From: Haloprofundus salilacus
Lineage (GTDB): Archaea > Halobacteriota > Halobacteria > Halobacteriales > Haloferacaceae
Length of the DNA: 64,000 nt
Assembly: GCF_020150815.1 (NCBI RefSeq)
Contig: NZ_CP083724.1
Location: 310,001-374,000 of the forward strand
Reading direction: 5' to 3'
Part shown: positions 53,487 to 62,499 of the stretch, one piece after another
How the letters are laid out: every line of letters starts with the position of its first letter
Position numbering within the stretch: the stretch's first letter is position 1
The notes under the pieces: generated by a model
Told to the model about the DNA's origin: nothing
The model's input: only the letters and a program-made list of their open reading frames with translations
The model's database searches: none
Translations under genes and position numbers: made by a program

Positions 53487-54638
53487 TCACCACTCTGCGA
53501 TGCCGCCGTCCTCGTGTCGCCAGACGGGGTTGTGCCAGTTGACGTTCTGCTGGGCGCGCTCGCGGACGTACTCCTCGTCTATCTCGATGCCGAGACCGGG
53601 GTCCCGCGACAGCTCGATGTAGCCGTCGTTGTACTCGAAGGGGTCGGTGTCGACGAGATAGTCGAGCACGTCGCTCGTGGCGTTGTAATGGATGTCGAGG
53701 CTCTGTTCCTGGATGAGCGTGTTCGGGGTGCAGGCGTCCACCTGAACGCACGCGGCGAGCGCGATGGGTCCAAGCGGACAGTGCGGCGCGACCGCCACGT
53801 CGTAGGCCTCGGCCATCGTGGCGATCTTCCGCACCTCGGTGATGCCGCCGGCATGCGAGAGATCGGGTTGGATGACGTCGACGACCCCCTGCTTGAATAT
53901 CTCCTTGAAGTCCCAGCGCGAGTACATCCGTTCGCCCGTCGCGATGGGCGTCGTTGTGTGCGCCGCGATTTCGGGGAGCGCGTCGTTGTGCTCCGGGAGC
54001 ACCGGTTCCTCGATGAACATCGGGTTGTACGGCTCGATAGCCTTCGCTAGGCGCTTTGCCATTGGCTTCGACACCCGGCCGTGGAAGTCGACGCCGATGT
54101 CGGCGTCGTCGCCGATGGCGTTGCGGACCTCCGCGATGCGTTCTTCCGCTTCGGCGATGGCGGCGGGCGTGTCGATGCGCTTGAGCTCGGAGGTAGCGTT
54201 CATCTTCAGCGCCGTGAAGCCCGCGTCCATCTTCTCGCGGGCGGCCGCTCCGACGTCGGCGGGGCGGTCACCGCCGATCCACTGGTAGACGCGCACCCGG
54301 TCTCGCGCCCGTCCGCCGAGAAGTTCGTAGACGGGGGCATCGTAGTGTTTCCCCTTGATGTCCCACAGCGCCTGGTCGATGCCGGCGATGGCGCTCATGA
54401 GGACGGGTCCGCCGCGGTAGAAGCCGCCGCGGTACATCGTCTGCCAGTGGCGCTCTATCTCCATCGGGTCTGCGCCGAGGAGATAGTTGTCCAGCAGTTC
54501 CTCGACGGCGGCCTTGACGGTCTTGGCGCGGCCTTCGACGATGGGTTCGCCCCAGCCGACCGTACCGTTGCTCGTCGAAATCTTGAGGAACAGCCATCGC
54601 GGCGGCACCTCGAACAGTTTGTAGTCGGTGATTCGCAT
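53487..54638 (-). CDS. dgoD: D-galactonate dehydratase
   Basis: 383 residues, enolase superfamily. Recognisable DgoD features: GWGEPIVEGRAKTVKAAVEE, HWQTMYRGGFYRGGPVLMSA, FTALKMNATSELKRIDTPA, GVDFHGRVSKPMAKRLAKAI (metal Asp plus catalytic His), FIEEPVLPEHNDALPEIA (Glu), IATGERMYSRWDFKEIF (Glu) and VAPHCPLGPIALAACVQV. It converts galactonate to 2-keto-3-deoxygalactonate. It abuts the GH2 stop with no gap, so galactoside cleavage and galactonate dehydration are co-expressed. Confidence 0.94.
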   Translation of the reverse strand: MRITDYKLFEVPPRWLFLKISTSNGTVGWGEPIVEGRAKTVKAAVEELLDNYLLGADPMEIERHWQTMYRGGFYRGGPVLMSAIAGIDQALWDIKGKHYDAPVYELLGGRARDRVRVYQWIGGDRPADVGAAAREKMDAGFTALKMNATSELKRIDTPAAIAEAEERIAEVRNAIGDDADIGVDFHGRVSKPMAKRLAKAIEPYNPMFIEEPVLPEHNDALPEIAAHTTTPIATGERMYSRWDFKEIFKQGVVDVIQPDLSHAGGITEVRKIATMAEAYDVAVAPHCPLGPIALAACVQVDACTPNTLIQEQSLDIHYNATSDVLDYLVDTDPFEYNDGYIELSRDPGLGIEIDEEYVRERAQQNVNWHNPVWRHEDGGIAEW

Positions 54639-57371
54639 CTATTCTACCCCCACCGTCTCGACTAGGGTACTTAGGAGGTACGCTCCGACCGGTTGGTCGG
54701 CGTCACCGACGCGGAAGCAACAGCCGGCGACGACTCCGTTACCGTGCGGGCGACGGAGCAGGGCGGCGCCCTCGTTGGCGAGCCACCCTTCAACGTAGCC
54801 GACGTCGAGGCGGTCGTCGTCGTCCACGTCGGTTGCGATTTCATAGGGGTAGAGCCCTTCGAACGCCCAGTCGAGGCGCTCGCCGTCGACGAGGTCGCCG
54901 AGCAGCGAGCCGTCGTGGTAGAGCAGCGACGCGACGAGGTTCCAGCTCTCGGTCTCCGGGAGGGTTCGGTACTCGAAGACAGCGTCGTCCTGCAGGTGGC
55001 CGTCCACGTCCGGGACGACGACGACCGAGCCGCCGGATTCGGCGAACGCGGCCAAGTCATCGGAGACGGAACCCGAAGCGACCGCGATGTCGGCGTCCGA
55101 GAGGTTCGCGACCGTCTCGAACCCGAGTGCGTCGAACGACTGTGTGAGGCGGTCCTCAGCGCTGTATATTTGCGCGTCGGCGTCGGCGCGAACCGCGTCG
55201 CGGGAGACGACGGTGAGCGTCTCGGTGGTCGACGCTGACGTCTTGTCTGCACTGTCAGCGTCGCCGAGCGTCGCCGCCACGTCGACGGGACCAGACGCCT
55301 CTTCGGGGACGTCGAGTTCGACCGTCTCCGCGCGAGCGACGCCGTAGCCGTCGAGCGAGACAGGTACGTCGACCGTTTCGTCGAACGCGTCAAGCGTTAC
55401 CGGGCCGTCGATTTCAACGGTGGTGTCGTTGACGAGCGTTACGTCGACAGCGACGGTGTCGCCCGCCCAGACGGCACGGGATTCGGGTTCGACGCGGACG
55501 TAGACGGGCGCGTTGACCGACGCGAACTCGTCGACAAACGACTTCTCGTCGCGGAAGTAGTCGAGGATGCCGTTGAACTCCCACTCGATGTCGCTGAACT
55601 CCGTGATGACGTAGCCCGCGAGCGACTCGCGGACGCGCATCTCGCCAATAACGTCGGCGACGGAGACCGACTCGCGACCTTGCCACGCCTCCGCGAGGTT
55701 GCCGAGGTCGTCGAAGACATCCGAGAGCGGCGACTCAGCGAAGCGCTCCTGCACGCCCTCGGGCCGCTTCAGCTCGTCGTCGAGGAATTCGTGGGAGAAC
55801 CACGTCGGTTCGCCGTCGTAATGCTCCAGCAGCTTCGGCACGTCGCAGAGGCCCCAGGTGCCGAACTCGGAGACGATTGCGGGCGTCGACTCGGGGTCTG
55901 TCTCGGTCACGCCGTAGTTCGCACTGGGGTCAGACTCGATGCTGTCGAGGTCGTCGGCCCACGCCTCCGCGCGGTCGGGACTGACGAAGTAGCGGTGGTA
56001 GTCGTTGATGTCGGTCGCGACGTGCGCCCAGCCGGAGTTGTCGCAGGCGAGCCGCGTCGGGTCGCGCTCCTTTGTCTCCTCGTAGAGCGCCGCGAGGTAC
56101 TCCTGCTTCTCCTCGTCGGTCCAGAGCGGCTCCTCGTCCTCGTGCCCGCCGATGCCCCACTCTTCGTTGTAGAGGCTCCACGCGATGACGCTTGGGCGGT
56201 TGAAGTCGCGCTCAATGAGGCCGAACAGCTGTTCTTTCACCTCGCGCTTCGAGCGCTCGGTGTAACGGTCAGGGTTCGCCGGTTCCTCCCAGACAAGGAT
56301 GCCGAGTCGGTCGGCGAGTTCGACGAAGTCGGGGTGCGCGGGTTTGATGTGTTTTCGCAGGAGGTTGAAGCCGAGCTGTTTCGCGGTCCGAATCTCCTCC
56401 TCGAAGAGGTCCTCATCGAACGGCCGGTAGAGCGTGTCGGGGTAGTAGCCCTGGTCGAGCGCCCCGCGCATCGTGAACGGCTCGCCGTTGAGCAGCAGCG
56501 TCGTCCCGTCGTGGGAGACGCTCCGCATCCCGAAGTAGTCGGTCGCCTCGTCGACGACCTCGTCGTCCGTCTCCAGGCTGACGCGTACGTCGTACAGCGT
56601 CGGTGAATCGGGCGTCCAGTAGTCAGGGTCGTCGAGATCGACCGTCGCGGTGCCGACGCCCCTTTCGACATCGAATCGCGCGTCGGCGACCATGTCGCCG
56701 TCATGTTCGACGATGACTGTTCCTTCGAGGTCGGCCGGGATGGCCGCCTCGTCGCCGTTAGCGATGTCGACCGTGACGTGGGCGGCGTCCACGTCGAGGT
56801 CGGGCGTCACGCGTATGGTTTCCACGTGGACGGCGGGCCGCACCTCAACGCCGACGCGCTGCCAGATGCCGCTGACGCGCGTATACCACGGCTTCCCCTG
56901 TTTGCCGTGCGGAATCTCCTCGATGTCTTCGGGGTCGTGGACGCGGACAGCGACTGTGTTGGTGCCGGGCGTCGCCTGTTCGGAGACGTCGAACTCGAAG
57001 GGGAGGTAGCCGCCCTGGTGGTCGCCGACGCGCTCGCCGTTGACCCAGACGGTCGTCTCGTAGTCGACGGCGTCGAACGTCAGCGCGATGTACTCCTCGG
57101 GGTCGAACTCGGGGAGTTCGACGCTCCGGCGGTACCAGGCGGCGCCGGTGTACTCGCGGAGCGACTCGTCCTCCTGCCACGAGTGCGGCACCTCGACGGT
57201 GGCGGCGTCCTCGGGCGACCATCGGGCCCCGTTTCGGAACCACTCGGAGGTCTCACCCTCGTCGTCGGGGTCGAGGATGAACTCCCACGTCCCGTCGAGG
57301 TCGGTGCGGGTGCGGTACGATTCGTCTGCGCCCGTCGATGGACGGGCACGTTTAGTGATATCGTTCGTCAT
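54639..57371 (-). CDS. GH2 family beta-galactosidase
   Basis: 910 residues. Sugar-binding domain (TWEFILDPDDEGETSEWFRN, VEVPHSWQED, AAWYRRSVELPEF), immunoglobulin-like domain, then the TIM barrel: FNLLRKHIKPAHPDFVELAD, VIAWSLYNEEWGIGGHEDEE with the acid/base Glu, and PAIVSEFGTWGLCDVPKLL with the nucleophile Glu. The last 300 residues are acidic beta domains. No signal peptide, so substrates are imported first. The protein starts four bases inside the stop of the YesL-like gene. Beta-galactoside specificity is inferred from the DgoD neighbour; beta-glucuronidase or arabinosidase activity is possible in GH2. Confidence 0.88.
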   Translation of the reverse strand: MTNDITKRARPSTGADESYRTRTDLDGTWEFILDPDDEGETSEWFRNGARWSPEDAATVEVPHSWQEDESLREYTGAAWYRRSVELPEFDPEEYIALTFDAVDYETTVWVNGERVGDHQGGYLPFEFDVSEQATPGTNTVAVRVHDPEDIEEIPHGKQGKPWYTRVSGIWQRVGVEVRPAVHVETIRVTPDLDVDAAHVTVDIANGDEAAIPADLEGTVIVEHDGDMVADARFDVERGVGTATVDLDDPDYWTPDSPTLYDVRVSLETDDEVVDEATDYFGMRSVSHDGTTLLLNGEPFTMRGALDQGYYPDTLYRPFDEDLFEEEIRTAKQLGFNLLRKHIKPAHPDFVELADRLGILVWEEPANPDRYTERSKREVKEQLFGLIERDFNRPSVIAWSLYNEEWGIGGHEDEEPLWTDEEKQEYLAALYEETKERDPTRLACDNSGWAHVATDINDYHRYFVSPDRAEAWADDLDSIESDPSANYGVTETDPESTPAIVSEFGTWGLCDVPKLLEHYDGEPTWFSHEFLDDELKRPEGVQERFAESPLSDVFDDLGNLAEAWQGRESVSVADVIGEMRVRESLAGYVITEFSDIEWEFNGILDYFRDEKSFVDEFASVNAPVYVRVEPESRAVWAGDTVAVDVTLVNDTTVEIDGPVTLDAFDETVDVPVSLDGYGVARAETVELDVPEEASGPVDVAATLGDADSADKTSASTTETLTVVSRDAVRADADAQIYSAEDRLTQSFDALGFETVANLSDADIAVASGSVSDDLAAFAESGGSVVVVPDVDGHLQDDAVFEYRTLPETESWNLVASLLYHDGSLLGDLVDGERLDWAFEGLYPYEIATDVDDDDRLDVGYVEGWLANEGAALLRRPHGNGVVAGCCFRVGDADQPVGAYLLSTLVETVGVE

Positions 57372-58108
57372 TCGTGATGGTAGAGTGCGGTTTCAGCGCG
57401 ATACAGCGTTTGAGAACGGCGTTCCCCCGCGGTGTCGTCCGACAGGTCGTCGTAGAGAAACGCATGCAGCGAGAACGCGAGCGTCGGGAAGAGGAACGCG
57501 AACCCGACGGTGGTGAGCGCCGTCGCGACGAGGATGGCGGCGGTGAGAAGCGCCACCGCCAGCGAGAGTGTCGGCTGCCCCGACACACGGCGTCGGCCCT
57601 CGGCGAGCGCCGAGAGCGCCGACTCGCCGCGAGCGAGCGCGACGAAGGCGGGGAGCAACACCAGGACGGTGTAAAACGTCGCGTAGGCGCTCAGGACGGT
57701 CAGCACGAGCGCGAGCGTCGTTCCGACACGCACGAACTCGGCGGCGTAGAGGAGACTTACTCCGCCGAGCAGCAGCGGGAACACGCCGAGCAACGTCGCG
57801 TGCAGGAACTGCCTACGCACCGTGGCGAGCACGTCCCGCTTGTCGACGTGTCCGTCCGCGCGGAGCGACCGAATCGCGGCGTACGCGCCGACGGTTGCTG
57901 GTCCGAGGGTGACCACCGGGAGCGAGGCGAGCGTCCACAGGAGGCTCACCCCGACGAGTGCGAACGCGTTGTCGTAGGCGAATCGCCCCGTCTGGCGGAT
58001 CGCCTTGCCCAGCCGTTCGGCGTCGTGTTTCTCCTCCGAGTCGGCCTCGCGCCCCGCCGCTCCGGCAGCGGGTCGGCGCGCCGATTTCGGGTCGTCTTCC
58101 CCCGTCAT
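57368..58108 (-). CDS. DUF624/YesL-like membrane protein
   Basis: 246 residues. An acidic cytosolic N-terminus is followed by RFAYDNAFALVGVSLLWTLA, VVTLGPATVGAYAAIRSL, LHATLLGVFPLLLGGVSLLY, LALVLTVLSAYATFYTVLVL and ATALTTVGFAFLFPTLAFS, five hydrophobic helices as in YesL of Bacillus pectin and sugar operons. YesL-type proteins accompany CUT1 importers but have no proven function. ATGA overlaps couple it to the permease before and the GH2 after it. The open frame extends upstream to 58975, but that part is antisense-like arginine-rich text inside the permease gene. Confidence 0.85.
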   Translation of the reverse strand: MTGEDDPKSARRPAAGAAGREADSEEKHDAERLGKAIRQTGRFAYDNAFALVGVSLLWTLASLPVVTLGPATVGAYAAIRSLRADGHVDKRDVLATVRRQFLHATLLGVFPLLLGGVSLLYAAEFVRVGTTLALVLTVLSAYATFYTVLVLLPAFVALARGESALSALAEGRRRVSGQPTLSLAVALLTAAILVATALTTVGFAFLFPTLAFSLHAFLYDDLSDDTAGERRSQTLYRAETALYHHE

Positions 58109-58965
58109 CCGGTCGTCCCCTGAATGCTGACCGCGCTGATGAGGTAGTCCTGCAGAAGCAGGAAGACGATGAACAGCGGAAGCGACGCGAGAAGCGTCGC
58201 CGCCATCATCAGCCCCGGTTGGAACACCTGGCTGCTCGAAAGCGTCACTAGTCCGATAGGGAGCGTGTACGACCCCTCCGACTGGAGGACGATGAGCGGC
58301 CAGAGGAACTGGTTCCAGCTGCTGACGAAGGTGAACAGCGCCAGTGCGGTCATCGGCGACTTCATCATCGGCAGCATCAGTCGCGAGTAGATCTGGAACG
58401 TTGAGAAGCCGTCGAGCCGCGCGGCCTCCTCTAGCTCGTCGGGGAAGTCCCGGAAGAACTGCACCAGCAGGAAGACGCCAAGCGGTCCGGCGGTCAGCGG
58501 CAAGATGACGCCCGCGTAGTTGCTGATGAGCCCGAGGTCGGAGATAAGGGTGTAGAGCGGGACGATGTTGACGTACGCAGGCACCATGAAGCTCGCGATG
58601 ATGAGACTGAGCACGGCGTTGCGGCCCGGCCACTCCAGTCGCGTCAGCGAGAACGCGATGAGCGAGTCGAACAGCAGCACGATTATCGTCGTGATGCCCG
58701 CGATGAGCAGCGTGTTCACCGTCCACTGGACGATGAGCGACTCCGAGAGGACGAACTGGTACCACTGGAGCGTCGGTTCCGACGGAATCCAGTGGGGCAC
58801 GTTCGAGAACATCTCCGCTCGCGGCTTCAGCGACAGCGATATCATCCACAGGTAGGGGATGAGAAACAGGAACGCCATCCCGTAGAGGGCGACGTACAGT
58901 CCCACCGTCCGTAGCGACAGCTTCTCGAGGCGCGCTCGCAGTCCGTCGTTCGTCTGTGTGCTCAT
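58105..58965 (-). CDS. Sugar ABC transporter permease (MalG type)
   Basis: 286 residues with six helices (LYVALYGMAFLFLIPYLWMI to LLASLPLFIVFLLLQDYL), EAA loop EAARLDGFSTFQIYSRLMLP, C-terminal ISAVSIQGTTG. Start overlaps the stop of the other permease. Forms the membrane channel with it. Confidence 0.93.
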   Translation of the reverse strand: MSTQTNDGLRARLEKLSLRTVGLYVALYGMAFLFLIPYLWMISLSLKPRAEMFSNVPHWIPSEPTLQWYQFVLSESLIVQWTVNTLLIAGITTIIVLLFDSLIAFSLTRLEWPGRNAVLSLIIASFMVPAYVNIVPLYTLISDLGLISNYAGVILPLTAGPLGVFLLVQFFRDFPDELEEAARLDGFSTFQIYSRLMLPMMKSPMTALALFTFVSSWNQFLWPLIVLQSEGSYTLPIGLVTLSSSQVFQPGLMMAATLLASLPLFIVFLLLQDYLISAVSIQGTTG

Positions 58966-59888
58966 GAGGAGTCACCTGCCAGTTTGTAGTTGGTCAACGA
59001 GACGGCGATGAGTACCACGAAGAGGAAGTAACCAACCGCGGCCGCGTAGCCGAACTCGTGTTGGTTGAACGCCGCCTTGTAGAGGTACATCACTAGGGTG
59101 TCTGTCGCGTTGCCGGGACCGCCGCCGGTCATGATGAACACCTGACCGAATATCTGAAACGAGCCGATGAACTGGACAACGGTGACGAACAGCAGCGCCG
59201 GTTTCATCTGCGGCAACGTGATGTCCTTGAACGCCCGCCATCCGTGCGCGCCGTCCAGCCTCGCGGCCTCGTAGAGGCGTTCGGGAACGCCCTGACGCGC
59301 CGACAGCAGGATGACGAAGTTGAAGCCCATCGTCCACCAGATGGTCGCGATGGCGACGGCGGGCATGCCGAACGTCGCCGAGTTCAGCCAGTTCGGCGGG
59401 TTGATTCCAAGCTGTGCGATGTAGTAGTTGAAGACGCCGTAGCTGGGCGCGTACAGCTCGATCCAGATGAGCGCGACGACGGCCACCGTCAGCACGTACG
59501 GGCTGAAGAACACCATCCGAAGGAACCGCCGGCCTTTCAGCTGGCGGTTGACACCCAGCGCTAGCCCCAGTGCCAGAATCACCAGCGGCGGCACCGTCAG
59601 CAGGACGAAGTAGACCGTATTCCAGAGCGCGTTCCAGAACAGCGGGTCGTTCATCATCCGGACGTAGTTCTCCAGGAAGATGAACTCCGACTGCGTGGGG
59701 TAGATGGCGTTCCAGTCGTAGAGGCTCATGTACAACCCCTTCAGCAGGGGGAACAGGAGGAAGACGGAGAACACCACCAGGTAGGGGAGCGCGAACAGGA
59801 CGCCTTCGAGCGACTCCCGGTCTCGCATCGCGGCGGTGTTCTCCTTGACCGACTGGAGTCGGCCGGCGAGTCTGTTTGTGACGGACAT
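58962..59888 (-). CDS. Sugar ABC transporter permease (MalF type)
   Basis: 308 residues. Helices from FALPYLVVFSVFLLFPLLKG to AVGYFLFVVLIAVSLTNYKL, EAA loop EAARLDGAHGWRAFKDITLP, and FIMTGGGPGNATDTLVMYLY typical of MalF-type CUT1 permeases. Starts three bases after the binding-protein stop. Intact. Confidence 0.93.
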   Translation of the reverse strand: MSVTNRLAGRLQSVKENTAAMRDRESLEGVLFALPYLVVFSVFLLFPLLKGLYMSLYDWNAIYPTQSEFIFLENYVRMMNDPLFWNALWNTVYFVLLTVPPLVILALGLALGVNRQLKGRRFLRMVFFSPYVLTVAVVALIWIELYAPSYGVFNYYIAQLGINPPNWLNSATFGMPAVAIATIWWTMGFNFVILLSARQGVPERLYEAARLDGAHGWRAFKDITLPQMKPALLFVTVVQFIGSFQIFGQVFIMTGGGPGNATDTLVMYLYKAAFNQHEFGYAAAVGYFLFVVLIAVSLTNYKLAGDSS

Positions 59889-59891
59889 CGT

Positions 59892-61232
59892 TCACTGATT
59901 CAGCGCATCGTTGACGCCCTGAGCCGCTTGCTGGATGCCCTTCTGGGGCGAAACCTGCTGGCTGTATATCTCCGCGAGGCTGTCCGAAAGCCGTTCCTGG
60001 TACGTGTCGATGTTCTCCGTCCGCGGGACGTACGCGAGTTGGTCGTTGTCGGCCATCTCGAAGAACGTCGAGAGGGTCTTGTTCCAGACGTCCGACTGCC
60101 GGAGTTCGTCGGATTCGAGGATGGACTGACTCGCCGGCAGGTGTCCCGCGTCGGTTCCCCAGACGTTGGTCTCCTGAGTGAGCCAGCGCGCGGCTTCGAG
60201 CGCCGCCTGCTGTTTTGCTTCGCTGCGGTCAGGATTCATCGGCAGCGCCAGCGAGTGGCTGTCGGCCCAAGTGTACTGCTGGTCGCCCTCGGGGTAGACG
60301 AACGGCTTGAACATGCCGAACTCGAAGTCCTGGTCGTTCGCGGGGCCGTAGAACCACGTCCCGTTGGCGACCATGGCGAGGTCGCCCGCGTAGAACGCCT
60401 TCTCCCAGCGGTTATCCGCCATCTCCGGGCGGTCCCACTCCCACTTTCCGGTAATGTTCGAGAAGTACTCCGCGACGGCGACGCCCGTCTCGTTGTTGAA
60501 GGCGGCCTGGCTCTTGTCGTCGGTGAGCAACTGACCGCCAGCCTGCCGGAGGAACGCGAGGTAGACGCGGAGCAGTTCGCCGGGACCGTACGGCGTCGGA
60601 CTGAACGCCTGTTTGTCCGTCTCGCTGACGATGGCGTTGCAGGCGTCGGTGAACTCCTGTGCCGACGATGGCGGGCTCTCGGGGTCAAGTCCGGCCTCCT
60701 CGAAGATGGATTTGTTGTAGTAGATGCCGATTGGGTGGGTGTCCAGCGGCAGCGCCAGTCGGTCCCCGCCCAGCTGAACCTGCTGCCAGATCGAGTCGAC
60801 GTACGCGCTCGACGTGTCGTCGCTGACGAGGTCGCCGAGCGGCTGGAGCACGTCCTGATAGACGGCCAGCTGCGACGCGTGGATAACCGCCAGGTCGGGT
60901 GCGTTGCCGCCTGTGAGGGCGGTGTACAGTTTGTCGTAGTACTGGTCCCAGGGGAGCCGTTGCCTGTTTATTGTGATGTTGTCGTGGCTCTCGTTGAACT
61001 GGTCGACCATCTTCTCCATCGCGTCACCGTCGCCGCCGCCGAACAGCGTCCAGTACTCGATGGTCGTCTCTCCGCCGTTGCCGCCGCCTCCACTTCCGTT
61101 CCCGCTTCCGTTCCCGCCACCGCCGCCGAGGCTGTCCGTACAACCGGCGAGACCGACGGTGCCGGCGATACCGGCCGTTTTCAGGAAGTTACGTCTGTGA
61201 ACGAGGCTAGGTGCTCTGCTTTCGCGTGGCAT
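59892..61232 (-). CDS. Extracellular solute-binding protein (family 1) of the galactoside importer
   Basis: 446 residues. N-terminus VHRRNFLKTAGIAGTVGLAG with twin-arginine motif and lipobox Cys, Gly/Ser/Asn linker, then IEYWTLFGGGDGDAMEKMVD, QYYDKLYTALTGGNAPDLAV, GIYYNKSIFEEAGLDPE, DLAMVANGTWFYGPANDQDF and GTDAGHLPASQSILESDE. First gene of the operon ending at the SDR. Upstream, CTTATACATAATCG near 61255-61270 is a good promoter candidate. The order of the cluster suggests galactosides or arabino-galactans as ligand. Confidence 0.92.
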   Translation of the reverse strand: MPRESRAPSLVHRRNFLKTAGIAGTVGLAGCTDSLGGGGGNGSGNGSGGGGNGGETTIEYWTLFGGGDGDAMEKMVDQFNESHDNITINRQRLPWDQYYDKLYTALTGGNAPDLAVIHASQLAVYQDVLQPLGDLVSDDTSSAYVDSIWQQVQLGGDRLALPLDTHPIGIYYNKSIFEEAGLDPESPPSSAQEFTDACNAIVSETDKQAFSPTPYGPGELLRVYLAFLRQAGGQLLTDDKSQAAFNNETGVAVAEYFSNITGKWEWDRPEMADNRWEKAFYAGDLAMVANGTWFYGPANDQDFEFGMFKPFVYPEGDQQYTWADSHSLALPMNPDRSEAKQQAALEAARWLTQETNVWGTDAGHLPASQSILESDELRQSDVWNKTLSTFFEMADNDQLAYVPRTENIDTYQERLSDSLAEIYSQQVSPQKGIQQAAQGVNDALNQ

Positions 61233-61352
61233 ACCACTTGAACCATATTATCGATTATGTATAAGTGTTTCTCCGGTGCGAACGGGTCGTCTATCGAATT
61301 CGAAGAACGCCTGAGAGCGCCGTTTTGTTGGCACCTCACAACTCACTACGGT

Positions 61353-62369
61353 TCACTCATCGAACACCGGGCCAGAGCGCTCGGTGCTCGGGACCCGGCT
61401 TTCGACGCGCGGCCATCCGTCTTCCCACTGCAACGGGTCGAGCATGAGCGCACGCCTCGGTGTCGAATCGATCCACTCGTTCCCCTCGACGTACGCGTGA
61501 TAGACCAGCCACTCCGTGTCGCGGTCGTCGACCACCATCGAGTTGTGGCCGGGACCGACGAACCCCGCCCCGTCGTCTACGACGACCTCGCCGCCGAAGG
61601 TCATGAGGTTCCGCCCTTGGGCGTTCACGTAGGGGCCGCGCAGCGAGTCGGCGCGGCCGACTTCGACGCGGTAGGTGCTCAACGGTCCCTCGCAGCAGCT
61701 ACCCGTGGAGCCGAAGAAGTAGTACCGCCCGTCGCGCTCGTAGAGATAGGTCGCCTCGAAGCGGTCGCCGGCTATCTGGAACGGCTCCCCAGCGAGGGTC
61801 GTCCCGTCGGATTCGAGTTCGACGCCGTAGATGCCGTGGAAACTCCCCCAGAAGAGGTACGGCGTCCCGTCGTCCTCGTAGAAGAACGGGTCGATGGAGT
61901 TCTCGACGCCTATCTCTTCGCTCGTGAAGAGTTCCCCGCGGTCTTCGAACCGGCCGCCGGGGTCGTCGCTCGTCGCGATGCCGATGCCGGGGTTCTCGTC
62001 GCCCCACGTCGACAGCGAGTAGTACATTAGGTACCGACCGTCGCGGCGAACGACCATCGGCGCCCACACGTTCCCGTACTCCTTCCAGTCGGGGGTCGAT
62101 TCGAACGCCTCGCCGACGTACTCCCAGTCGACGAGATTAGACGACCGAACGATGGGTACGACGCGTGTCCCCTCGCCGTCTCTCCAGTCGTCGGCGGTTC
62201 CGTACGCGTAGAACTCGCCGTCGGCCGCGCGGTGGACCGACGGGTCCGCCAGTATCGGTTCGAACACCGGATTCTCGTAGGTCGGTCCGCCGCGGTCCCG
62301 GTCGAGACAGCCGGCGACGCTCGTGCCGGCGGCGAGACAGACTCCTCGGAGCAGCGTTCTCCGTCGCAT
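61353..62369 (-). CDS. GH43 family glycosidase, lipid-anchored
   Basis: 338 residues. MRRRTLLRGVCLAAGTSVAG with twin arginines and lipobox Cys. The five-blade beta-propeller shows ENPVFEPILADPSVHRAADG (general base Asp), NSIDPFFYEDDGTPYLFWGS (pKa-modulating Asp) and DRFEATYLYERDGRYYFFGS (general acid Glu); FVGPGHNSMVVDDRDTEWLV is the calcium/chloride His region. GH43 enzymes cut arabinans, xylans or galactans outside the cell. It stands upstream of the binding-protein gene with 120 bases between, so it may have its own promoter. Confidence 0.92.
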   Translation of the reverse strand: MRRRTLLRGVCLAAGTSVAGCLDRDRGGPTYENPVFEPILADPSVHRAADGEFYAYGTADDWRDGEGTRVVPIVRSSNLVDWEYVGEAFESTPDWKEYGNVWAPMVVRRDGRYLMYYSLSTWGDENPGIGIATSDDPGGRFEDRGELFTSEEIGVENSIDPFFYEDDGTPYLFWGSFHGIYGVELESDGTTLAGEPFQIAGDRFEATYLYERDGRYYFFGSTGSCCEGPLSTYRVEVGRADSLRGPYVNAQGRNLMTFGGEVVVDDGAGFVGPGHNSMVVDDRDTEWLVYHAYVEGNEWIDSTPRRALMLDPLQWEDGWPRVESRVPSTERSGPVFDE

Positions 62370-62499
62370 GCTCCTCCGGTATTGTTTCGCCTACATAACG
62401 TTAGGGGTCTGACTAAACGCACCAAAAAATGCGTCCACCGGGGCACCCGGGGAAAACTATATGAATATCTGCGAAGAACCACCCAACCATACAAAAACT
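62370..62499. promoter_or_regulatory. Divergent promoter region between GH43 and ABC ATPase genes
   Basis: 130 bases. A TATA-like AAAACTATATGAA lies near 62454-62466 for the ATPase. A CCGGGG direct repeat (CCGGGGCACCCGGGG, about 62437-62451) lies just upstream and could bind a regulator. GH43 promoter sequence lies near 62385-62400 (TGTTTCGCCTACATAACG). Confidence 0.4.

Noticed and set aside
58109-58975. N-terminal extension of the YesL-like protein
   Set aside because: It lies fully inside a permease gene in another frame and is arginine-rich; the ATG at 58106-58108 gives the expected fold and an ATGA overlap.
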